Assembly: GCA_037954235.1 (NCBI GenBank)
Contig: JBBMOA010000001.1
Coordinates: 17,348,143-17,412,142 of the forward strand
Source of the DNA: Aulostomus chinensis
Lineage: Eukaryota > Chordata > Actinopteri > Syngnathiformes > Aulostomidae
Direction of reading: 5' to 3'
DNA: 64,000 nucleotides
Each line of letters begins with the position of its first letter. Position 1 is the stretch's first letter. The notes under the pieces were generated by a model. It saw only the letters and a program-made list of their open reading frames with translations. It searched no databases and had not been told where the DNA came from. Both the position numbers and the translations under genes were made by a program. Positions 1 through 11,336 of this stretch are shown here, piece after piece.

Positions 1-2790
1 TGATGTCGGAAGGATTGCTAATGAACTCAAGATGATGCTAACAGTAATGTAGTGATAGTTGCTAAGAAACTCAGTGATGCTTAAAGTAATGTAGTATGAG
101 TTTCGAACAACCTCAAAGTGATGCTGACAGTAATTTAGTAAGAGTTGCTAATGAACTCAATTTAATGCTACAGTGATGTCGTGAGAATTGCTCAACAACT
201 CAAAATGATGCTAACAGTAATGTAGTGAGAGTTGCTTATAAACTCAAAGTGAAGCTGACAGTAATGTAGGAAGAGTTGCTACGAACCTCAAAATAATGTG
301 ACAGTGATGTCAGAAGAATTGCTAATGATCTCAAAATGATGCAACAGTGATGTCGGAAGAATTGCTAATGAACTCAGAATGATGCTCACAGTAATGGAGT
401 GAACCTTTCGAATAACCTCAAAGTGATGCTTACAGTCATGTTGTAAGTGTTGCTACGAACCTCAAAATAATGCGATAGTAATGTAGTAAAAGTTGCTACG
501 AATCTCAAAATATTGCGACAGTGATGTCGGAAGAATTGCTAATGATCTCAAAATGATGCGACAGTGATGTAGTAAGAATTGCTAATGAACTCAAAATGAT
601 GCTAACAGTAATGGAGTGAAACTTTCGAATAACCTCAAAGTGATGCTTACAGTCATGTAGTAAGTGTTGCTACGAACCTCAAAACCATGCGACAGTAATG
701 TAGTAAGAGTTGCTACGAACCTCAAAATAATGCGACAGTGATGTCGAAAGAATTGCTAATGAACTCAAAATGATGCTAACAGTAATGTAGTGATAGTTGC
801 TAATCAAGTCAGTAATGCTTACAGTAATGTAGTAAGAGTTGCTACGAACCTCAAAATAATGCGACAGTGATGTCAGAAGAATTGCTAAAGATCTCAAAAT
901 GATGCGACAGTGATGTAGTAAGAATTGCTAATGAACTCAAAATGATGCTAACAGTAATGGAGTGAAAGTTTCCAATAACCTCAAAGTGATGCTGACAGTC
1001 ATGTAGTGATAGTTGCTAATAAACTCAAAGTGATGCTGACAGTAATGTAGTAAAAGTTGCTACAAACCTCAAAATATTGCGACAGTGATGTCGGAAGAAT
1101 TGCTAATGAACTCAAGATAATGCTAACAGTAATGTAGTGATAGTTGCTAAGAAACTCAGTGATGCTGACAGTAATGTAGTAAGAGTTTCGAACAACCTCA
1201 AAGTGATGCTGACAGTCATTTAGTAAGAGTTGCTAATGAACTCAATTCAATGCTACAGTGATGTCGTGAGAATTGCTGATAAACTCAAAATGATGCAAAC
1301 AGTAATGTAGTTATAGTTGATAATAAACTAAAAGTGATGCTGACAGTAATGTAGTAAGAGTTGCTACGAACCTTAAAATAATGCAACAATAATGTACTAA
1401 GAGTTGCTACGAACCTTAAAATATTGCGACAGTGATGTCGGAAGAATTGCCAATGATCTCAAAATGATGCTAACAGTGATGTAGTAAGAATTGCTAATGA
1501 ACTAAAAATGATGCTAAAAGTAATGGAGTGAAACTTTCGAATAACCTCAAAGTGATGCTGACAGTCATTTAGTAAGAGTTTCTAATGAACTCAGTTCAAT
1601 GCTACAGTGATGTCCTGAGAATTGCCCAACAACTCAAAATGATGCTAACAGTAATGTAGTGATAGTTGCTAATAAACTCAAAGTGAAGCTGACAGTAATG
1701 TAGTAAGAGTTGCTACGAACCTCAAAATAATGTGACAGTGATGTCAGAAGAATTGCTAATGATCTCAAAATGATGCAACAGTGATGTCGGAAGAATTGCG
1801 AATGAACTCAGAATGATGCTAACAGTAATGGAGTGAAACTTTCGAATAACCTCAAAGTGATGCTTACAGTCATGTAGTAAGTGTTGCTACGAACCTCAAA
1901 ATAATGCGATCGTAATGTAGTAAAAGTTGCTACTAACCTCAAAATATTGCGACAGTGATGTCGGAAGAATTGCTAATGAACTCAAGATGATGCTAACAGT
2001 AATGTAGTGATAGTTGCTAAGAAACTCAGTGATGCTTAAAGTAATGTAGTAAGAGTTTCGAACAACCTCAAAGTGATGCTGACAGTCATTTAGTAAGAGT
2101 TGCTAATGAACTCAATTCAATGCTACAGTGATGTCGTGAGAATTGCTCAACAACTCAAAATGATGCTAACAGTAATGTAGTGATAGTTGCTAATAAACTC
2201 AAAGTGATGCTGACAGTAATGTAGTCAGAGTTGCTACGAACCTTAAAATAATGCAACAATAATGTAGTAAGAGTTGCTACGAACCTCAAAATATTGCGAC
2301 AGTGATGTCGGAAGAATTGCCAATGATCTCAAAATGATGCGACAGTGATGTAGCAAGAATTGCTAATGAACTCAAAATGATGCTAAAAGTAATGGAGTGA
2401 AACTTTCGAATAACCTCAAAGTGATGCTGACAGTCATGTAGTAAGTGTTTATACAAACCTCAAAATATTGCGACAGTGATGTCGGAAGAATTGCTAATGA
2501 ACTCAAGATGATGCTAACAGCAATGTAGTGATAGTTGCTAAGAAACTCAGTGATGCTTACAGTAATGTAGTAAGAGTTTCGAATAACCTCAAAGTGATGC
2601 TGACAGTCATTTAGTAAGAGTTGCTAATGAACTCAGTTCAATGCTACAGTGATGTCGTGAGAATTGCCCAACAACTCAAAATGATGCTAACAGTAATGTA
2701 GTGAGAGTTGCTAATAAACTCAAAGTGAAGCTGAAAGTAATGTAGTGATAGTTGCTAATCAAGTCAGTGATGCTAACAGTGTTGTAGTAA

Positions 2791-3770
2791 GTGTTTCGAA
2801 TAACCTCAAAGTGATGCTGACAGTCATGTAGTAAGTGTTGCTACAAACCTCAAAATAATGCGAAAGTAATGTAGTAAAAGTTGCTGCAAACCTCAAAATA
2901 TTGCGACAGTGATGTCGGAAGAATTGCTCATGAACTCAAGATGATGCTAACAGTAATGTAGTGATAGTTGCTTAGAAACTCAGTAATGCTTACAGTAATG
3001 TAGTAAGAGTTTCGAGCAAACTCAAAGTGATGCTGACAGTCATGTAGTTAGAGTTGCTAATGAACTCAATTTAATGCTACAGTGATGTCATGAGAATATC
3101 TCAACAACTCAAAATGATGCGAACAGTAATGTAGTGATAGCTGCTAATAAACTCAAAGTGATGCTGACAGTAATGTAGTCAGAGTTGCTACGGACCTTAA
3201 AATAATGCAACAAAAATGTAGTAAGAGTTGCTACGAACCTCAAAATATTGCGACAGTGATGTCAGAAGAATTGCTAATGATCTCAAAATGATGCGACAGT
3301 GATGCAGTAAGAATTGCTAATGAACTCAAAATGATGCTAACAGTAATGGAGTGAACGTTTCGAATAACCTCAAAGTGATGCTGACAGTCATGTAGTAAGA
3401 GTTGCTACGAACCTCAAAATAATGCGAAAGTGATGTGGGAAGAATTGCTAATGAACTCAAAATGATGCTAACAGTAATGTAGTGATAGTTGCTAATCAAC
3501 TCAGTGATGCTTACAGTAATGTAGTTAGTGTTTCGAATAACCTCAAAGTGATGCTGACAGTCATGTAGTAAGAGTTGCTAATGAACTCAATGCAATGCTA
3601 CAGTGATGTTGTGAGAATTGCTCATAAACTCAAAAAGATGCTTCGTGTAATGTAGTGATAGTTGCTATTAAACTCAAAGTGATGCTGATAGTAATGTAGT
3701 AAGAGTTGCTACGAACCTTAAAATAATGCAACAATAATGTAGTAAGAGTTGCGACGAACCTCAAAATAAT
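2791..3770 (-). repeat. Duplicated multi-monomer block, copy 1 (left arm)
   Basis: This stretch of about 980 bp matches 6648-7627 nearly base for base at a fixed offset of 3,857, including rare private variants such as GAGCAAACTC near 3015, GAGAATATCTC near 3092 and GATGCTTCGTG near 3638. Only a few substitutions are visible by eye. Neighbouring monomers differ far more from each other than these two blocks do, so the block was copied as a unit. Confidence 0.85.
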
Positions 3771-6647
3771 GTGACAGTGATGTCAGAAGAATTGCTAATG
3801 ATCTCAAAATGATGCGACAGTGATGTAGTAAGAATTGCTAAAGAACTCAAAATGATGCTAACAGTAATGGAGTGAAACTTTCGAATAACCTCAAAGTGAT
3901 GCTGACAGTCATGTAGTAAGTGTTGCTACAAACCTCAAAATAATGCGAAAGTAATGTAGTAAAAGTTGCTACGAACCTCAAAATATTGCGACAGTGTTGT
4001 CGGAAGGATTGCTAATGAACTCAAAATGATGCGAAAGTAATGTAGTGATAGTTTCTAAGAAACTCAGTGATGCTTAAAGTAATGTAGTAAGAGTTTCGAA
4101 CAACCTCAAAGTGATGCTGACAGTAATTTAGTAAGAGTTGCTAATGAACTAAATTTAATGCTACAGTGATGTCGTGAGAATTGCTCAACAACTCAAAATG
4201 ATGCTAACAGTAATGTAGTGATAGTTGCTAATAAACTCAAAGTGATGCTGACATTAATGTAGTAAGAGTTGCTACAAACCTTAAAATAATGCAACAATAA
4301 TGTAGTAAAAGTTGCTACGAACCTCAAAATAATGCGACAGTGATGTCAGAAGAATTGCTAAAGATCTCAAAATGATGCGACAGTGATGTAGTAAGAATTG
4401 CTAATGAACTCAAAATGATGCTAACAGTAATGGAGTGAAAGTTTCCAATAACCTCAAAGTGATGCTGACAGTCATGTAGTAAGAGTTGCTACGAACCTCA
4501 AAATATTGCGACAGTGATGTCGGAAGAATTGCTAATGAACTCAAAATGATGCTAACTGTAATGTAGTGATAGTTGCTAATCAAGTCAGTGATGCTTACAG
4601 TAACGTAGTAAGTGTTTCGAACAACCTCAAAGTGATGCTGACAGTCATGTAGTAAGAGTTGCTACGAACCTCAAAATAATGCGACAGTGATGTCAGAAGA
4701 ATTGTTCATGAATTCAAAATGATGCTAACAGTAATGTAGTGATAGTTGCTAATCAAGTCAGTAATGCTTACATTAATGTAGTAAGAGTTGCGACGAACCT
4801 CAAAATAATGCGACACTGATGTCAGAAGAATTGCTAAAGATCTCAAAATGATGCGACTATGATTTAGTAAGAATTGCTAATGAACTCAAAATGATGCTAA
4901 CAGTAATGCAGTGAAAGTTTCCAATAACCTCAAAGTGATGCTGACAGTCATGTAGTAAGAGTTGCTACGAACCTCAAAATAATGCGACAGTAATGTCGGA
5001 AGAATTGCTAATGAACTCAAAATGATGCTAACAGTAATGGAGTGAAACTTTCGAATAACCTCAAAGTGATGCTTACAGTCATGTAGTAAGTGTTGCTACG
5101 AACCTCAAAACCATGCGACAGTAATGTAGTAAAAGTTGCTACGAACCTCAAAATATTGCGACAGTGAGATCGGAAGAATTGCTAATGAACTCAAGATGAT
5201 GCTAACAGTAATGGAGTGAAACTTTCGAATAACGTCAAAGTGATGCTGACAGTCATGTACGAAGAGTTGCTACGAACCTCAAAATAATGCGACAGTGATG
5301 TCGGAAGAACTGCTAATGATCTCAAAATGATGTGACAGTGATGTAGTAAGAATTGCTAATGAACTTAAATGATGCTGACAGTAATGTAGTGATAGTTGCT
5401 AAGAAACTCAGTGATGCTTACAGTAATGTAGTAAGAGTTGCTACCAACCTCAAAATATTGCGACAGTGATGTAGTAAGAATTGATAATGAACTCAAAATG
5501 ATGCTAACAGTAATGGAGTGAAACTTTCGAATAACGTCAAAGTGATGCTGACAGTCATGTACTAAGAGTTGCTACGAACCTCAAAATAATGCGACATTGA
5601 TGTCGGAAGAATTGCTCATGAACTCAAAATGATGCTAACAATAATGTAGTGATAGTTGCTAATCAAGTCAGTAATGCTTACAGTAATGTAGTAAGAGTTG
5701 CTACGAACCTCAAAATAATGCGACAGTGATGTCAGAAGAATTGCTAAAGATCTCAAAATGATGCGACAGTGATGTAGGAAGAACTGCAAATGAACTCAAA
5801 ATGATGCTAACAGTAATGTAGTGATAGTTGCTAATCAAGTCAGTGATGCTTACAGTAATGTAGTAAGTGTTTCGAATAACCTCAAAGTGATGCTGACAGT
5901 CATGTAGTAAGAGTTGCTACGAACCTCAAAATAATGCGACAGTGATGTCAGAAGAATTGCTAAAGATCTTAAAATGATGCGACAGTGATTTAGTCAGAAT
6001 TGCTCATGAACTCAAAATGATGCTAACAGTAATGTAGTGATAGGTGCTAATCAAGTCAGTGATGCTTACAGTAATGTAGTAAGTGTTTCGAATAACCTCT
6101 AAGTGATGCTGACAGTCATGTAGTAAGAGTTGCTACGAACCTCAAAATAATGCGACAGTAGTGTCGTAAAAGTTGCTACGAACCTCAAAATATTGCGAAA
6201 GTGATGTCGGAAGAATTGCTAATGAACTTAAAATGATGCTAACAGTAATGTAGTGATAGTTGCTAATCAACTCAGTGATGCTGACAGTAATGTAGTAAGA
6301 GTTTCGAATAACCTCAAAAGTGATGGTGACAGTCATGTAGGAAGAGTTGCTACGAACCTCAAAATAATGCGACAGTGATGTCGGAAGAATTGCTAATGAT
6401 CTCAAAATGATGCGACAGTGATGTCGAAAGAATTGTTCATGAACTCAAAATGATGCGAACAGTAATGGAGTGAAGGTTTCGAATAACCTCAAAGTGATGC
6501 TGACAGTCTTGTACTAAGAGTTGCTACGAACCTCAAAATAATGCGACAGTGATGTCGGAAGAATTGCTAATCATATCAAAATGATGCGACAGTGATGTAG
6601 TAAGAATTGCTAATGAACTCAAAATGATGCTAACAGTAATGGAGTGA

Positions 6648-7627
6648 AACTTTCGAATAACCTCAAAGTGATGCTGACAGTCATGTAGTAAGTGTTGCTA
6701 CAAACCTCAAAATAATGCGAAAGTAATGTAGTAAAAGTTGCTGCGAACCTCAAAATATTGCGACAGTGATGTCGGAAGAATTGCTCATGAACTCAAGATG
6801 ATGCTAACAGTAATGTAGTGATAGTTGCTTAGAAACTCAGTAATGCTTACAGTAATGTAGTAAGAGTTTCGAGCAAACTCAAAGTGATGCTGACAGTCAT
6901 GTAGTTAGAGTTGCTAATGAACTCAATTTAATGCTACAGTGATGTCATGAGAATATCTCAACAACTCAAAATGATGCGAACAGTAATGTAGTGATAGCTG
7001 CTAATAAACTCAAAGTGATGCTGACAGTAATGTAGTCAGAGTTGCTACGAACCTTAAAATAATGCAACAAAAATGTAGTAAGAGTTGCTACGAACCTCAA
7101 AATATTGCGACAGTGATGTCAGAAGAATTGCTAATGATCTCAAAATGATGCGACAGTGATGCAGTAAGAATTGCTAATGAACTCAAAATGATGCTAACAG
7201 TAATGGAGTGAACGTTTCGAATAACCTCAAAGTGATGCTGACAGTCATGTAGTAAGAGTTGCTACGAACCTCAAAATAATGCGAAAGTGATGTGGGAAGA
7301 ATTGCTAATGAACTCAAAATGATGCTAACAGTAATGTAGTGATAGTTGCTAATCAACTCAGTGATGCTTACAGTAATGTAGTTAGTGTTTCGAATAACCT
7401 CAATGTGATGCTGACAGTCATGTAGTAAGAGTTGCTAATGAACTCAATGCAATGCTACAGTGATGTTGTGAGAATTGCTCATAAACTCAAAAAGATGCTT
7501 CGTGTAATGTAGTGATAGTTGCTATTAAACTCAAAGTGATGCTGACAGTAATGTAGTAAGAGTTGCTACGAACCTTAAAATAATGCAACAATAATGTAGT
7601 AAGAGTTGCGACGAACCTCAAAATAAT
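6648..7627 (-). repeat. Duplicated multi-monomer block, copy 2 (left arm)
   Basis: Second copy of the block at 2791-3770, offset 3,857. Differences seen include CCTCAATGTG at about 7398 against CCTCAAAGTG at 3541. Flanks on both sides depart from the first copy, so the edges are placed to within one monomer. Confidence 0.85.
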
Positions 7628-10600
7628 GCGACATTGATGTCGGAAGAATTGCTCATGAACTCAAAATGATGCTAACAATAATGTAGTGATAGTTGCTAAT
7701 CAAGTCAGTAATGCTTACAGTAATGTAGTAAGAGTTGCTACAGACCTCAAAATAATGCGACAGTGATGTCAGAAGAATTGGTAAAGATCTCAAAATGATG
7801 CGACAGTGATGTAGGAAGAACTGCTAATGAACTCAAAATGATGCTAACAGTAATGGAGTGAAAGTTTCCAATAACCTCAAAGTGATGCTGACAGTCATGT
7901 AGTAAGAGTTGCTACGAACCTCAAAATAATGCGACAGTGATGTCAGAAGTATTGCTAAAGATCTTAAAATGATGCGACAGTGATGTCGGAAGAATTGCTA
8001 ATGAACTTAAAATGATGCTAACGGTAATGTAGTGATAGTTGCTAATCAACTCAGTGATGCTGACAGTAATGTAGTAAGAGTTGCTACGAACCTTAAAATA
8101 ATGCAACAATAATGTAGTAAGAGTTGCTACGAACCTCAAAATAATGTGACAGTGATGTCAGAAGAATTGCTAATGATCTCAAAATGATGCGACAGTGATG
8201 TAGTAAGATTTGTTAAAGAACTCAAAATGATGCTAACAGTAATGGAGTGAAAGTATCGAATAACCTCAAAGTGATGCTTACAGTCATGTAGTAAGTGTTG
8301 CTACGAACCTCAAAATGATGCTAACAGTAATGTAGTGATAGTTGCTAATAAACTAAGTGATGCTTACAGTAATGTAGAAAGAATTGCTACTAACCTCAAT
8401 TTAAATCTACAGTGATGTCTATGAATTGCTAAGAAACTCAAAATGACGCTAACAGTAATGTAGTGATAGTTGCTAAGACACTCAAAATGATGCTAAAAGT
8501 AATGTAGTGATAGTTGCTAATCAACTCAGTGATGCTTACAGTCATGTAGTAAGAGTTGCTTCGAACCTCAAAATAATGTGAAAGTGAAATGATCTCAAAA
8601 TATTGCGACAGTGATGTCGGAAGAATTGCTAATGATCTCAAAATGATGCCACAGTAATGTAGTGATAGTTGCTAATCAAGTCAGTGATGCTTACAGTAAT
8701 GTAGTAAACGTTTCGAACAACCTCAAATTGATGCTCTCAGTCATGTAGTAAGTGTTGCTACGAACCTCAAAATATTGCGACAGTGATGTCGGAAGCATTG
8801 CGAATGAACTCAAAATGATGCTAACAGTAATGTAGTGAAAGTTGCTAATTAACTCAGTGATGCTTACAGTAATGTAGTAAGTGTTTCGAAAAACCTAAAA
8901 GTGATGCTGTCAGTCATGTAGTAACAGTTGCTTCTAACCTCAAAATGATGCTAACAGTAATGTAGTAAGAGTTGCTTCGAACCTCAAAATCATGTGAAAG
9001 TGATGTCAGAAGAATTGCAAATGATCTCAAAATGATGCGACAGTGATGTAGTAAGAATTGCTAATGAACTCAAAATGATGCTCACAGTAATGGAGTGAAA
9101 GTATCGAATAACCTCAAAGTGATGCTGACAGTCATGTAGTAAGAGTTGCTACAAACCTCAAAATAATGTGACAGTAATGTAAAAGTTGCTATGAACCTCA
9201 AAATATTGTGACAGTGATTTCGGAGGAATTGCTAATGAACTCAAAATGATGCTAACAGTAATGTAGTGATAGTTGCTAATCAACTCAGTGATGCTTACAG
9301 TAATGGAGTAAGTGTTTCGAATAACCTCAAAGTGATGCTGACAGTCATTTAGTCAGAGTTGCTAATGAACTCAATTCAATGCTACAGTGATGTCGTGAGA
9401 ATTGCTCATGAACTCAAAATGATGCTAACAGTAATGTAGTGATAGTTGCTAATAAACTCACAGTGATGCTGAAAGTAATGTAGTAAGAGTTGCTACGAAC
9501 CTTAAAATAATGCAACAATAATGTAGTAAGAGTTGCTACGAACCTCAAAATATTGCGACAGTGATGTCGGAGGAATTGCTAATGAACTCAAGATCATGCT
9601 AATAGTAATGTAGTGATAGTTGCTAAGAAACTCAGTGATGCTTACAGTAATGCAGTAAGAGTTTCGAACAACCTCAAAGTGATGCTGACAGTCATTTAGT
9701 AAGAGTTGCTAATGAACTCAATTTAATGCTACAGTGATGTCAGTAGAATTGCTCAATAACTCAAAATGATGCTAACAGTAATGGAGTGAACGTTTCGAAT
9801 AGCGTCAAAGTGATGCTGACAGTCATGTAGTAAGTGTTGCTACGAACCTAAAAATAATGCGACAGTAATGTAGTAAAAGTTGCTACGAACCTCAAAATAT
9901 TGCGACAGTGATGTCGGAAGAATTGCTAATGAACTCAAAATGATGCTAACAGTAATGTAGTGATAGTTGCTAATCAACTCAGTGATGCTTACAGTAATGT
10001 AGTAAGTGTTTCGAATAACCTCAAAGTTATGCTTACAGTCATGTAGTAAGAGTTGCTTCGAACCTCAAAATAATGTGAAAGTGATGTCAGAAGAATTGCA
10101 AATGATCTCAAAATATTGCGACAGTGATGTCGGAAGAATTGCTAATGAACTCAAAATGATGCTAACAATGTAGTGATAGTTGCTAATTCACTCAGTGATG
10201 CTTACAGTAATGTAGTAAGAGTTTCAAACAACCTCAAAGTGATGCTGACAGTCATGTAGTAAAAGTTGCATCTAACCTCAAAATGATGCTAACAGTTATG
10301 TAGTGATAGTTGCTAATCAACTCAGTGATGCTGACAGTGATGTAGTAAGTGTTTCGAACAACCTCAAAGTGATGCTGACAGTCTTGTACTAAGAGTTGCT
10401 ACAAACCTCAAAATGATGCGACAGTGATGTCGGAAGAATTGCGAATGAACTCAAAATGATGCTAACAGTCATGGAGTGAAACTTTCGAATAACCTCAAAG
10501 TGATGCTGACAGTCATGTAGTAAGTGTTGCTACGAACCTCAAAATAATGCGACAGTAATGTAGTAAAAGTTGCGACGAACCGGAATTGGACGGATTTCAG

Positions 10601-10718
10601 CGGCACACAACAACGTATCCGATACACCTCATTGGAAACCTGGTGGTCTCAGACTAAGAAACACCAGTCACCATGAAGAAAGGAACTTTTAGCTGAGTAC
10701 TCATGTTCTTTTCTGCAG

Positions 10719-11336
10719 GTTGAATGTTGCATTTGTTGGACAGAAGCGTCTCATCTCAACAAAAGCACCTCTTCAGTGCTGAGGCATGATGGGGCCAGGC
10801 ATGAGAATGAAGTCCCAGATCCACCAGGATGAACTCAGGTATACAGCCACTCTCCAACTGACTCACAGTTGCTTCATTGATCATTAATTCCTATTCATTT
10901 CTTCTCTCCTTCATCTTTAACCATCCAGCTTCCAGGAAGCAGATGCTGGATGAGGCTCTGCTGAATTTGATCCTGAAGGACTGCCAGCCCCTCAGCACTG
11001 TTGAGAGGGAAGGGTTCAGGGAACTGGTTCAGGTCCTTGAGCCTCATATGTTTGCCAACCAGAAAGGTTTGTGTGGAAATGATCTAAAGCAGTAGTTGAT
11101 ATCTCCAGTTTATTTCATCTTTAATTTCAATGTATTGATTTACTCTGGGTGTCATTTTCAGACCATCAAACAAACGGTGGCCAAAAAGTACCAGGAGGAA
11201 CGGGAAGGAGTGAAAAAGGAAGTCCAGCTGCCATGTGGACATCTGTGGACATGGAGGCTCCCTTGGCTCTGACCTGTCACTGCATTAGTGAGAATGAATG
11301 TGTTGGGAGTGCAAGACTTTCCACAAAGTCACCCTG
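10719..11336 (+). pseudogene. Decayed hAT/ZBED-type transposase fragment in the core between inverted arms
   Basis: Three coding-like segments lie in ZBED/hAT order. 10719-10829 reads VECCICWTEAS and then STSSVLRHDGARHE, a BED finger with C-x2-C and H-x4-H, ending in TGA at 10830; it follows TTTTCTGCAG and precedes a possible donor AG|GTATAC at 10839. 10929-11060 follows an acceptor-like CCATCCAG and reads LDEALLNLILKDCQP and then FRELVQVLEP, typical of the hAT middle region. 11162-11336 follows TCATTTTCAG and reads TIKQTVAKKYQEE, then after a frame change MWTSVDMEAPLALTCHCI (the D-W-T-S region), and after another frame change VLGVQDFPQSHPA. Satellite begins inside that last segment. The intron-like gaps suggest a spliced gene or spliced transposase; frame breaks and truncation make it non-functional. 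Bases 10582-10718 upstream are unique and unassigned. Whether it was a transposon or a domesticated ZBED gene cannot be told here. Confidence 0.72.

Larger units (their letters stand above)
1..10581 (-). repeat. 43-44 bp minisatellite array, left (inverted) arm
   Basis: Continuous head-to-tail monomers of 42-44 bp, about 240 by length. In this orientation monomers read like AACTCAAAATGATGCTAACA followed by GTAATGTAGTGATAGTTGCT. This is the reverse complement of every monomer found after 11,337. Several monomer types recur, recognisable by TTCGAATAACCTC, TTGCTACGAACCTC, TTGCTAATGAACTC and TTGCTAATGATCTC. The array is already running at base 1, so its left end is outside the window. It stops abruptly at about 10,581 with canonical monomers right up to the break. 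Short open frames here (for example 679-897, 6142-6405, 7921-8139) are by-products of three 43-44 bp monomers adding up to roughly a multiple of three. I see no gene. Confidence 0.97.

Noticed and set aside
679..9000. Short minus-strand open frames in the left arm (for example 679-897, 6142-6405, 7921-8139, 8438-8641) with similar peptides
   Set aside because: They are translations of the 43-44 bp satellite; three monomers add to about a multiple of three and one frame lacks stops. Peptides change with every monomer type, and no start context or gene structure is seen.
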